From Polyangia bacterium (GTDB lineage Bacteria; Myxococcota_A; Polyangia; Nannocystales; Nannocystaceae): 57,133 bases of DNA. The notes below the pieces were generated by a model. That model searched no databases. It was given only the letters and a program-made list of their open reading frames with translations, and had not been told where the DNA came from. The position numbers were made by a program, and so were the translations under genes. The stretch is taken from contig JAUHWG010000046.1 in NCBI GenBank assembly GCA_030424595.1, positions 1 through 57,133 on the forward strand, in the 5' to 3' direction. Positions within the stretch are counted from its first letter, which is position 1. Every line of letters begins with the position of its first letter. Positions 43,439 to 51,131 of this stretch are shown here, piece after piece.

Positions 43439-45349
43439 ATGACTGTCCGAGCTGATAGCCCCCTCATTGCCGCGTTCCCTTCATTGCCGCTCCCTCTCCT
43501 CTTGCTGGCGTTCTCCGGCTGTATCGGCGGGGGCGGAGAGTCGGGCAGCGAGTCCGACGCGACCGCAACCGCGACCGCGACCTCGACGGGCACGAGCACG
43601 GGCTCAGCCTCCGAGACGGACCCGATGGAGAGCGACAGCGAGCCGAGCACGGGTGAGACCGAGGGAGGGCTGGTCAGCACCGCTGGGCCTGAGCACTGCG
43701 GGACCATCGTCGACGACGAGGTCTGGGCCGCCGACCTCAACCCCCACGTCGTCACCTGCGATGTGCAGGTCGAGGGGGGCACCCTGACGATCGGCCCGGG
43801 GACCGAGGTTCTCTTCGCGAACAACGTAGGTCTGTGGATCTCCGAGGAGGGGGGCACGGCGAACCTCGAGGTGCTCGGGGTCGCCGACGCACCCGTGAGC
43901 TTCGCCGGTGAGGGGGGCAGCGCCCCCGGCCAATGGCGGGGGCTCGGGGTGTTCCCGGCCGCCGGAGATGTATCGCTCGCGCATACTACGATCGACGCTG
44001 CGGGCGGGCTCAATGCTACGGCCGCGGTGTTTGTCGAGAGCACTGACCTCCACATTGATCATGTGACGATCACCAACGCCGACGAGCTCGGCCTCGACTT
44101 TCGCCGACACGGACGGTTGACCGCCGACAGCGTCGGCCTCGCGATCCACGGCACGGTCGGCTGGCCCGTCCAGATCGATCCCAATTGGGTCGACACCCTG
44201 CCCGCGATCGACAGCGACTACACGGGCAACGACCGAGACGGGATCTATATCAAGAGCTCGGGCACCGACTGGCGGGACGTGGTCCGCTCGGCAGAGTGGG
44301 AGGTGTTGGGGGTCGACTACTACGCTATCGACTCGATCCGCGTCGAGGGGGAGGCCCTCGAGCCGGCCTACCTGACCCTCTTGGACGGTGTTGTCGTCCG
44401 CTTTGCCGAGACCTCGGGGCTCGGAGTCTCGCTCGAGGGCGGCGCCGCAGGGCTCCTGACCAAGGGCACCGCGGAGCGTCCCGTGACCCTCACGTCCCTA
44501 GGAGCGAACGACCGCGGCGCGTGGGCAGGGGTCGAGATCCGAGACAACGCCGACAACGGGGCCTTGCGGCTCGAGAACACGATCGTCGAGTGGGCGGGCG
44601 GCTTCAACAGCGTCGCGTGTGTGGAGACCGAGGAGGTCGAGCTCTTCGCCGATGGGCTCACCCTCCGCGGCTGCGAGAAGGCTGGCTTTGTGATGCGCAA
44701 CGGGGTTTGGGCCGATGGGAGCGCCGGCCTGCGGGTTACTGACAGCGACCGAGTCGGGGAGATGAACACGCCCCAGGCGCACACCATGCCGATCGCGGGA
44801 GTCGACCTGACCGGCAATGATCGCGACGCCCTCTCGGTCGTGCAGCCAGGGGCGGAGACGATCACCAAGGCGGTGACCTGGCGCGACATCGGCGTGCCCT
44901 ACCGGGTCGAGGACGACATCGCCCTCGAGGGGACAGCCCAGGATCCTGCGGTGCTCACCCTCGAGGCGGGGGTCGTGCTCGCGTTCACCGGCCAGGCGAA
45001 CCTCGCGGTCGGACGCGATGGCGGGGCGTCGGGTCTGCGAGCGCTCGGCACCGCCGACGCGCCGGTGATCTTCACCTCGGCCGAGGCGTTCGATCCCGGG
45101 GCCTGGTCGGGGATCCTGATCTTCGACGCTGCCGTCGACGCCGAGACGAACCTCAACTACGCCGAGGTTCGTTGGGGTGGGGGGCTGAACTCCGAGAGCA
45201 ACGTCCGCATCGATGACGCCTCGCCGACGATCTCGAACTCTGTGATCGGCGGCAGCGACTGCTGGGCGATCGAGCTCTTCGGCGACGCCGCGCCGACCCT
45301 CACAAACAACACGTACGAGGACAACACCTGCGGCGACGTCAAGCCCTAG
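43439..45349 (+). CDS. Beta-helix-like surface lipoprotein
   Basis: 636 residues. Signal peptide with lipobox AFSGC, Ser/Thr/Ala linker to about residue 75. The remainder is made of strand-turn repeats typical of right-handed beta-helices (pectin-lyase-like): GGTLTIGPGTEVLFANNVGL, LEVLGVADAPVSFAGEG, QWRGLGVFPAAGDVSLAHTT, then similar units around 300-380 and 500-590. No catalytic residues were identified. Preceded by an 11-bp-spaced TTAAGC array, so it is probably under a strong activator. A large hairpin lies 60 bp past the stop. Likely an adhesin or matrix protein. Confidence 0.8.
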   Translation: MTVRADSPLIAAFPSLPLPLLLLAFSGCIGGGGESGSESDATATATATSTGTSTGSASETDPMESDSEPSTGETEGGLVSTAGPEHCGTIVDDEVWAADLNPHVVTCDVQVEGGTLTIGPGTEVLFANNVGLWISEEGGTANLEVLGVADAPVSFAGEGGSAPGQWRGLGVFPAAGDVSLAHTTIDAAGGLNATAAVFVESTDLHIDHVTITNADELGLDFRRHGRLTADSVGLAIHGTVGWPVQIDPNWVDTLPAIDSDYTGNDRDGIYIKSSGTDWRDVVRSAEWEVLGVDYYAIDSIRVEGEALEPAYLTLLDGVVVRFAETSGLGVSLEGGAAGLLTKGTAERPVTLTSLGANDRGAWAGVEIRDNADNGALRLENTIVEWAGGFNSVACVETEEVELFADGLTLRGCEKAGFVMRNGVWADGSAGLRVTDSDRVGEMNTPQAHTMPIAGVDLTGNDRDALSVVQPGAETITKAVTWRDIGVPYRVEDDIALEGTAQDPAVLTLEAGVVLAFTGQANLAVGRDGGASGLRALGTADAPVIFTSAEAFDPGAWSGILIFDAAVDAETNLNYAEVRWGGGLNSESNVRIDDASPTISNSVIGGSDCWAIELFGDAAPTLTNNTYEDNTCGDVKP

Positions 45350-45410
45350 GAGGCCGTGGCAAAAGTCCCGCACGCTCTCGCTGGCCCTCGTCCAGGAGGT
45401 CATCACCGAT

Positions 45411-45440
45411 CCGGGCGCCGAGCTCTAGCTCGGCGCCCGG
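45411..45440. terminator. Perfect 14-bp-stem hairpin
   Basis: CCGGGCGCCGAGCT and AGCTCGGCGCCCGG flank a two-base CT spacer. This 30-bp inverted repeat lies between convergent genes and could terminate transcription from either side, though it has no T tract. Confidence 0.6.
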
Positions 45441-45469
45441 GCGTCGCCGCGAACCCATCGACCCTGGGC

Positions 45470-45635
45470 CTAGCAGCCCGTGGCAAAAGTCCCGCGCACT
45501 CTCGCTTGCCCCCGTCGGCCCTCTCGGCCCCGCCGAAGCTTGCGGTACGGCCCAGTACAGCGGCGTTTCGTCGAAGCCGAGAGGGCCAACGATTGCGGCG
45601 CGAGAGCACACGGGACTTTCGCCACGGGCTGCTAG
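45470..45635. repeat. 166-bp inverted repeat element (head-to-head R1 copies)
   Basis: The ends CTAGCAGCCCGTGGCAAAAG... (45470-45505) and ...CTTTCGCCACGGGCTGCTAG (45600-45635) are inverted copies with few mismatches, both bounded by CTAG. Inside, GGCCCTCTCGGC (about 45526-45537) pairs with GCCGAGAGGGCC (about 45577-45588). A further single copy (gtggcaaaagtcccgcacgc) lies at 45356-45381. The right end overlaps the stop codon of the response regulator gene. It resembles a small non-autonomous palindromic element. Confidence 0.75.
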
Positions 45636-46426
45636 CGCTCGCGCTCGTCGGCCCGCTGTGCAGCCTCCATGAGGAGCCCTGAGGTCGAGCGGCGGACTGA
45701 GTCCTCGATCGTCGACGTGTCCCTGGCGAAGACGAAGGAGCCGCTCGACCAGCCGAGGAGATAGTAGACAGCCTCGGCGCCGGAGAGAGGCGGGCCCGAC
45801 TCGACCCGAGCTTGGACGACCTGACCGTTGCGGAGCGCGAGCTGGCATTGCTCCCCCATGCTGCTCTGGATGTCGAGCGTTCCGCTCATTCGCTCGATCT
45901 CGAGGAGAACGAGGATCGACGAAATTCCGACCTCCTCGAGCGACCCGGAGAGCCCCGACGACTCGGTCCGCTGTCCGGCGAGCGCCGACGACTCGGCCCG
46001 CGGCTCCCCCTGGCTGCCCTTGTCGATCATCCCGCGGGTGTGACGCTCGATGCGGCGGCACCGAGCTTGCACCTCGACGACCCGTTCGAGCAGGTCGGCG
46101 TCGGAGAAGGGCTTGGGCAGGTAGTCATCGGCGCCGAGGCGGAACCCCTTGAGGATGTCCTTGGCCGACGAGAGGGCGGAGAGGAAGATGAAGGGGACGA
46201 AGGCGAGCCGCGGGTGCGCCCGGAGGCGGCGGACAAACGCCCAGCCGTCCATGCTCGGCATCATGACGTCGGAGATCACGAGGTCAGGCCGCGAGTGAAC
46301 TGCATGGGCGAGCGCGCTTGATCCGTCGCTCGCTGTCGTGACTTCGTATCCGTGTGGGAGCAGGCTGGCGACAATGAACTCACGGGTGATCGCGTCATCG
46401 TCAACCACGAGGATGCACCCAACCAT
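45632..46426 (-). CDS. Response regulator with DUF4388-like domain
   Basis: 264 residues from the ATG at 46426 (a GTG precedes it). Receiver domain about 1-120: VVDDD acidic pocket, phospho-acceptor Asp in LVISDVMMPSMDGW, FIFLSA (Ser switch), YLPKPF (Lys). A Ser/Glu linker follows, then a C-terminal domain (LSGSLEEVGISSILVLLEIE...GTLDI...LRNGQVVQAR...AVYYLLGWSSGSFVF), which matches DUF4388, frequent in myxobacterial regulators. There is no DNA-binding domain, so the output is probably protein-protein. No histidine kinase gene is adjacent. Its stop lies in the arm of the inverted repeat. Confidence 0.87.
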   Translation of the reverse strand: MVGCILVVDDDAITREFIVASLLPHGYEVTTASDGSSALAHAVHSRPDLVISDVMMPSMDGWAFVRRLRAHPRLAFVPFIFLSALSSAKDILKGFRLGADDYLPKPFSDADLLERVVEVQARCRRIERHTRGMIDKGSQGEPRAESSALAGQRTESSGLSGSLEEVGISSILVLLEIERMSGTLDIQSSMGEQCQLALRNGQVVQARVESGPPLSGAEAVYYLLGWSSGSFVFARDTSTIEDSVRRSTSGLLMEAAQRADERER

Positions 46427-46686
46427 CACTTCAAATTAGGCCGTCGACGCGGGAGAATCAAGCGATTTCTGGGCGATGCATGACCCCGGCGCCAGCTTCA
46501 CGCGCGCCCCGGCGGACTCCACATCGGGCTCATTCGCGCAAGCACGCGCGTGCGAGATATGTGCACCATCGACCGCCCTTGGGGGGTCGGAGGTGCGACC
46601 TCTACCGACGTTGCTGCCGACGTTGCTCCACCGGGGACGGGGTAGGCCCGCTGTCACTCTCTCGCGATATTATTGGGGGGAGGGTG

Positions 46687-47112
46687 ATGAATGTTGACAG
46701 TGCGCCGGGAGGCCGAATGCTCATAGTCGACACTGCGTCGGTCACGGACGATTCAGCGCTTCGCTCGACGTCGGCATCGACCGCCGCGGACGCCTCTGTC
46801 AGGATCGAGGCGGCGGTTGGCGTGGTCGTTCCAGCGCGGGATCCCCCGTCTCGCAGGAGGATGCAGGAGGAGGACCTCTGGGGCCCTGGCCTTCGGCGGC
46901 TAGAGTCGCCCTCCGAGGCCGATCCCCACGCCGTGCACGAGCCCTCCCATGCTCAGCGGGGTGAGCGAGAGGCGGAGGCTCTGCGCTGTCGCGGTGGTCG
47001 CCGGCTCGGCGTCGCGGCGGCGGACCTCGAGCATCTCCTTGCGGGAGCGAAGGGCGTCGAGGCCGAGGAGGCCGGCGCCGACGAGGCCGAGCCCGCCCGC
47101 GGTCGAGGCTAG
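46687..47112 (+). CDS. Doubtful ORF antisense to the next gene
   Basis: A plus-strand frame (141 codons) that begins after a strong purine-rich GGGGGGAGGGTG and reads MNVDSAPGGRMLIVDTASVT. From 46900 on it is antisense to the Pro-rich protein gene and has shadow-like composition. Either a short real gene whose end is decayed, or chance. Nothing identifies a product. The rest of the gap 46427-46686 shows no gene. Confidence 0.2.
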   Translation: MNVDSAPGGRMLIVDTASVTDDSALRSTSASTAADASVRIEAAVGVVVPARDPPSRRRMQEEDLWGPGLRRLESPSEADPHAVHEPSHAQRGEREAEALRCRGGRRLGVAAADLEHLLAGAKGVEAEEAGADEAEPARGRG

Positions 47113-48081
47113 GCCGGGGGTGGCGAGGGCGTCGACGCCGTTTCCGAGGTTGCCGACCGCCCAGAGCACGGTGGTCACAGCGGCGCCGCCAAAGGCGACC
47201 CAGCCGGTGGTCCGCGCCCAAGGGACGCCGCGGACCCGGAGATCGCGTGCGGTGCTGCGCCCGGCGATCCCGACCAGCGGGGCGCCGAAGAGCAGGGTCG
47301 GGAAGCCGAGCACCGCGTAACCGCCGGGTCGGTTGATCACGCCGGTGTCCTGGAGAATGCCGAAGACCAGGCCAGCGCCGGCGATCGTCATCCCGGTCGC
47401 GGCGCCCGGGCGCGCCCACTCGACCTTGGGAATGCTCGAGTCGGTGTCGCACTCCCACGAGGCCTCGTGGACGGCCGTCACCATGTAGCGGGCGACGGTC
47501 CGCGTGCCGATGTCGGGGTCCTCGTAGTCGACGGTGCTCTCGGTGACCCCCGCGATCGATCCGCAGACCCGGTAGCCGGTGCTGAGCACGAGGAGCACGT
47601 CCTCGCCGATCAGGGTCGACCAGAGGCCGTCGTCCATCGGCGCCCGGTGGTAGCGGGGGGTCCGTTTGCCCCGGCGCCTGGGCGCGGCGGCCCGGATCGC
47701 CCTCGGTCCCTCCGTGGCCCGCGGGGTCGTCGAGGTCGGAGCCTCGGGGACGGGCGACGGTGTGGACTCGGCGACAGGCGGTGTGGGCTCGGCGACAGGC
47801 TCGACCCGGGCAGAGGGCTCGACGTCGGCGGAGGGCTCGACCGTCGCAGGGGGCTCGACCGCCGCAGGGGGCTCGACCGCCGCCGGTGGTTCAGCGCCGT
47901 CCGTGGGCGCAGCCGGGGCCTCGACCGACGCCTCGACCGACGCGCCCTCCACGGCCGCAGAGGTCGGCGCCTGATCGAGCGGCTGCGAGGTCTCCTCGGC
48001 GGCGCTTGGCGAGGGTCCTGGCCCGGCGAGCGCGAACGAGAGACCCCAGAGCAGTGATCCCTTGTGGAGCAATCCCAGCAC
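46900..48081 (-). CDS. Pro/Glu/Val-rich exported membrane protein
   Basis: 393 residues. N-terminal signal sequence (LLWGLSFALAGPGPSPSAAE), then a low-complexity region of VEPPAA-type repeats (about 45-110), a basic stretch (RAAAPRRRGKRTPRYHRAP), and a small folded segment (LIGEDVLLVLSTGYRVCGSI ... RYMVTAVHEASWEC). The C-terminal third has Gly/Ala-rich hydrophobic helices (GMTIAGAGLVFGILQD, GGYAVLGFPTLLFGAPLVGI, TTGWVAFGGAAVTTVLWAVG). This resembles other myxobacterial envelope proteins of unknown function. No enzyme motif. Confidence 0.65.
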   Translation of the reverse strand: MLGLLHKGSLLWGLSFALAGPGPSPSAAEETSQPLDQAPTSAAVEGASVEASVEAPAAPTDGAEPPAAVEPPAAVEPPATVEPSADVEPSARVEPVAEPTPPVAESTPSPVPEAPTSTTPRATEGPRAIRAAAPRRRGKRTPRYHRAPMDDGLWSTLIGEDVLLVLSTGYRVCGSIAGVTESTVDYEDPDIGTRTVARYMVTAVHEASWECDTDSSIPKVEWARPGAATGMTIAGAGLVFGILQDTGVINRPGGYAVLGFPTLLFGAPLVGIAGRSTARDLRVRGVPWARTTGWVAFGGAAVTTVLWAVGNLGNGVDALATPGLASTAGGLGLVGAGLLGLDALRSRKEMLEVRRRDAEPATTATAQSLRLSLTPLSMGGLVHGVGIGLGGRL

Positions 48082-48181
48082 AGCGCGAGTCTACACGGCA
48101 AAGAGGGGGTGCGTAGCGACCGCCCGACCTCAGAGTTACGGACAAAGGCCGGAGATACTGGCGCGCGCGGTATCGATCAGG

Positions 48182-48193
48182 CTACATATGTAG
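48182..48193. promoter_or_regulatory. Perfect 12-bp palindrome CTACATATGTAG
   Basis: A 12-bp perfect palindrome 20 bp upstream of the start codon of the geranylgeranyl-reductase-type gene, in an AT-richer patch. It could be an operator or an overlapping -10 (CATATG). No regulator gene is adjacent. Confidence 0.4.
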
Positions 48194-48212
48194 ACATCAT
48201 GGACACCACCTC

Positions 48213-49421
48213 ATGGATGTAGATGCCGAAGTCGACGTGGCGATCGTCGGCGCGGGTCCTGCCGGGACCTCGACCGCCCTCCACCTCGCCCGCTTCTGTC
48301 CGGCGCTCGCCGGCTCCACGATCCTCATCGAGCGGAGCGCCCACCCGCGCTCCAAGCTCTGCGGCGGCGGCCTGGTCAACGACGTCGACGTGCTCCTCCA
48401 CAACCTCGGCTTGGACGTGGGCGACGTGCCCCACGCTGACGCCGCCTGGGCCAATCTCCACTACCAAGGGCGAGGGCTGCGGATGCGGCTCGGCGACATC
48501 GCCTTTCACGTGGTCCGTCGCGCTGACCTCGACGCGTGGTTGGCCTCGCGCGTCCGCGACTGCGGGATCAGGATCCGCGAGAACACCCTCGTGACGAACA
48601 TCGAGCGGACCGCGGAGGGGGTCATCCTCGAGACCAGCACCGGGAGGATCCGGGCCCGCGCGGTGGTCGGCGCGGACGGCTCGAAGGGCATGGTCCGGCG
48701 GATGATCCCTGGCGAGGAGCGCCGCCCGGTCGCCCGCTTGGTCGAGGTCGTGACACCTCCGCGCCCGCCGAAGGGCCTGACCGTCGACGACGCGCTCTTT
48801 GAATTCCGCAACATCTCGGAGGGGATCCAGGGCTACTCCTGGAGCTTCCCGATGCGGACCGACGGCGAGCTGATGCGCAACTGGGGGATCTACGACAGCC
48901 GCCTCGTCGGCACCTCCGAGACCGGATCGCTGGTCAACTACCTCAAGGAGGAGCTCGCCCGCCACGGCCTCGACATCGCCGACTACCGGGTCGAGGGTCA
49001 TCCGATCCGCCTCTTTATGCCCGGCGCCGAGCTGTCGACCGAGCGGATCATTCTCGCCGGGGACTCGGCCGGCGCGGACCCGCTGCTCGGCGAGGGGATA
49101 AGCCTCGCTATCGGCTACGGCGAGCTCGCCGCTCGGGCGCTCGTCGACGGCTTCAGCTCAGGAGATCTCGCCTTCGCCGGCTACACCCGGTCGGTCCACC
49201 GCAGTCCGATGGGTCGCTCGCTCCGGCGCCGCCACCTGGCCGCGCGGATGATCTACGGTCTGCGCAGCTCCTTCCCCCAGCGCCTCATCTGGTGGCGGAT
49301 AAAGCCCCTCCTGCGGACCTTCATCCGCCGCGGTGTCTTCTCCTGGGCTGTGCCTACGGTCCACAGCAAGAGCGTCAGCTTCCCGCCGAGCGGACCCTTG
49401 CAGCCGGTTCAGGGCGTCTAG
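48213..49421 (+). CDS. Geranylgeranyl-reductase-family FAD oxidoreductase
   Basis: 402 residues. FAD Rossmann motif VAIVGAGPAGTSTA (G13, G15, G18), then LIERSAHPRSKLCGGGLVND, the (K)xCGGG signature of the geranylgeranyl reductase family. RADLDAWLASR and VVGADGSKGMVRR follow, then the second FAD motif ILAGDSAGADPLLGEGISLA. Enzymes of this family hydrogenate isoprenoid chains of chlorophyll, archaeal lipids, menaquinone or carotenoids. In a non-phototroph, quinone side-chain or lipid reduction is the most likely role. Monocistronic. Confidence 0.87.
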   Translation: MDVDAEVDVAIVGAGPAGTSTALHLARFCPALAGSTILIERSAHPRSKLCGGGLVNDVDVLLHNLGLDVGDVPHADAAWANLHYQGRGLRMRLGDIAFHVVRRADLDAWLASRVRDCGIRIRENTLVTNIERTAEGVILETSTGRIRARAVVGADGSKGMVRRMIPGEERRPVARLVEVVTPPRPPKGLTVDDALFEFRNISEGIQGYSWSFPMRTDGELMRNWGIYDSRLVGTSETGSLVNYLKEELARHGLDIADYRVEGHPIRLFMPGAELSTERIILAGDSAGADPLLGEGISLAIGYGELAARALVDGFSSGDLAFAGYTRSVHRSPMGRSLRRRHLAARMIYGLRSSFPQRLIWWRIKPLLRTFIRRGVFSWAVPTVHSKSVSFPPSGPLQPVQGV

Positions 49422-49621
49422 GAGGCCGCTGCGAGAGCCCCGCGTGCTCGTGTGACTCGCGAGCGCGGCGAGCTACGGGCGGTGTCGATCGGTGTCGATC
49501 GGTGTCGTCATCGGATCCGGGCAGGCCTCGCCGAGGCGACGGTCACCGGCGATGAGCCCTTCGTAGCGGGGGAGGCCGCTGGCGAAGCGGCCTCGGGTGG
49601 GCGGAGGTCCGTCGGTGGTGC

Positions 49622-49668
49622 GTCGCAGGCAAAGTCCCGCGCCCTCGCTCGCCCTCGCTCGCCCTCAG
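49622..49668 (+). repeat. R1-related repeat fragment
   Basis: GGCAAAGTCCCGCGCCCTCG matches the R1 core, followed by a short GCTCGCCCTC direct repeat. Another weak relative (gcgagagccccgcgtgctcg) is at 49430-49449. Together they occupy part of the 594-bp gap 49422-50015. Confidence 0.45.
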
Positions 49669-49824
49669 CTACGGGTTGCGGCAGAGCGCGAAGTCGTCGA
49701 AGCGGGTGATGTCGGGGAGGTCCTGGCCGCCGGCGTAGCCCCACACGCGGAGCGAGACCAGCGACTTGTTCGCCGCGGCCCGCAGCACGTATCTACGCTC
49801 TTCATGGGCAGGATTGGCGTGAGC
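49669..49824 (-). pseudogene. C-terminal remnant of a secreted protein
   Basis: The minus-strand frame reads AHANPAHEERRYVLRAAANK, SLVSLRVWGYAGGQDLPDIT, RFDDFALCRNP and stop. This looks like the end of a beta-sandwich (carbohydrate-binding-type) domain, which often ends in a FDDV.L strand. There is no start codon with a signal peptide; upstream the frame breaks down. Interpreted as the surviving 3' end of a deleted gene. Confidence 0.45.
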
Positions 49825-50015
49825 CCTTCGGAGCTTCGCGGGGCAGACGAATGCTAGGACCTTCGGCGACGAACTCCGCGGCGCTCGCCCCCTTGCCGGC
49901 TCCGGAACGCCGCGGCGCTTCGGCCGTCGGTGACCTCAGGGGCTCGGCTCCGGCTCCGGCTCCGGTATTCTTTGCGCGCCACGACCCAAGCCCCGCTTGA
50001 TAGCGTCGCCGCTCG

Positions 50016-50984
50016 ATGAGCGTCGCAACGTCGAAGCCCGTCGCCTCGCGCCCTCGCCTCGGTTTGCGGCTTGCTGCGGCGACCCTCGCGCTCGCGTCCT
50101 GCACCTCGTACCCCCGCCTCGACAAACCTCCCCGCTCGCCTCCCTCCGGCGCTCAGACCCTCAGGGGCGAGGGCGGCGCATCTCTCTACTTCGCGCTCCG
50201 AGGGCCCAGAGGCGAGCCCCGGGGAGTGATCTACTTCGTGCTCGGCCCCGAGATCGGCTCGACCGAGACCTACCCGCAGCTCTGCGCTGCAGCGCTCGAC
50301 GCCGGCTATGTGCTCGCCAGCGTGCACCCCCGGGGCTCTGGCTACTCCTCCGGCCTTCGGGGCGATGTCCGGAGCTACGACCTCGTCCTCGACGATCTCC
50401 GTCGAGGTTGGGAGGAGCTCGGCCGCCGCTTCCCCGGCACTCCCCGCTTCCTCTTTGGCCACAGCGCCGGAGGCCCGCTCGCCCTCGAGATAGCCGCCAC
50501 GAGCCGATCGAGACCCAGCGGGATCATCCTCGTCAACCCGGCATACAAGCTCCGCTACGCCGAGGGCATGGGTCCCACAGGGCGCGACTACGTTGTCTAC
50601 GCCCTCAACTTCATCTTCCGCCGCTCCGCCCTAACTGTGGACATGAACCGAAACCCCTCGGCCGTTCGATTCCCTCCTGACCGCGTCGAAGCCGAGACCA
50701 TGCAACAAGACCCGCTGGTGGTCCGCTATTTCAGCCTGCGCTATCTGTCCGGCCAAAGGAGGGTCATGAACCGCAGCCCAAAGAACGCCGCCAAGCTCGA
50801 CGCTCCGGTACTCCTGATTCAAGGGCATCACGACGCCCTCGTCGACCCTCGCGGCAATGACGAGATTCTAGCCGCCGTCGCCACCACCGACAAACACAAG
50901 CACCTCGCCCCCGAGGGCGGCCACGGCTCCAGCGCGGTCGAGACCAGCGCTCACGTGATCATGGACTGGCTCGACCTGCGCTGA
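50016..50984 (+). CDS. Alpha/beta-hydrolase lipoprotein
   Basis: 322 residues. Signal peptide with lipobox-like LALASC. Alpha/beta-hydrolase fold: GVIYFVLGPEIGSTETY, SVHPRGSGYSSGLRGDV (lysophospholipase-type), nucleophile elbow GHSAGG (S150), acid PVLLIQGHHDALVDP, and base EGGHGSS. The closest general type is monoacylglycerol/lysophospholipid hydrolases. Envelope-anchored, so it may act on lipids at the cell surface. It stands alone. Confidence 0.87.
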   Translation: MSVATSKPVASRPRLGLRLAAATLALASCTSYPRLDKPPRSPPSGAQTLRGEGGASLYFALRGPRGEPRGVIYFVLGPEIGSTETYPQLCAAALDAGYVLASVHPRGSGYSSGLRGDVRSYDLVLDDLRRGWEELGRRFPGTPRFLFGHSAGGPLALEIAATSRSRPSGIILVNPAYKLRYAEGMGPTGRDYVVYALNFIFRRSALTVDMNRNPSAVRFPPDRVEAETMQQDPLVVRYFSLRYLSGQRRVMNRSPKNAAKLDAPVLLIQGHHDALVDPRGNDEILAAVATTDKHKHLAPEGGHGSSAVETSAHVIMDWLDLR

Positions 50985-51131
50985 CGGAGCTCCGCGATAC
51001 GGTCGGCGCACGGGACAACCCTCGCCCGCATTGTCGTCGACCTGGACGATGGGGTCGCCGACCTCCCCGCCGGGGAACGGATGCTCCGGTCTCCCCGAGT
51101 AGCCGCCGAGCGGCTCCGGCGAGACATGTTC

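Noticed and set aside
45339..46061. Minus-strand ORF with SARDFCHGLLG repeats
   Set aside because: The repeated peptide is the translated R1 element and the rest is out of frame with the response regulator.
46480..46686. Upstream part of the 210-codon frame at 46480-47112
   Set aside because: Arg/His/Pro-rich shadow composition; only the part after the purine-rich site at about 46675 is even plausible.
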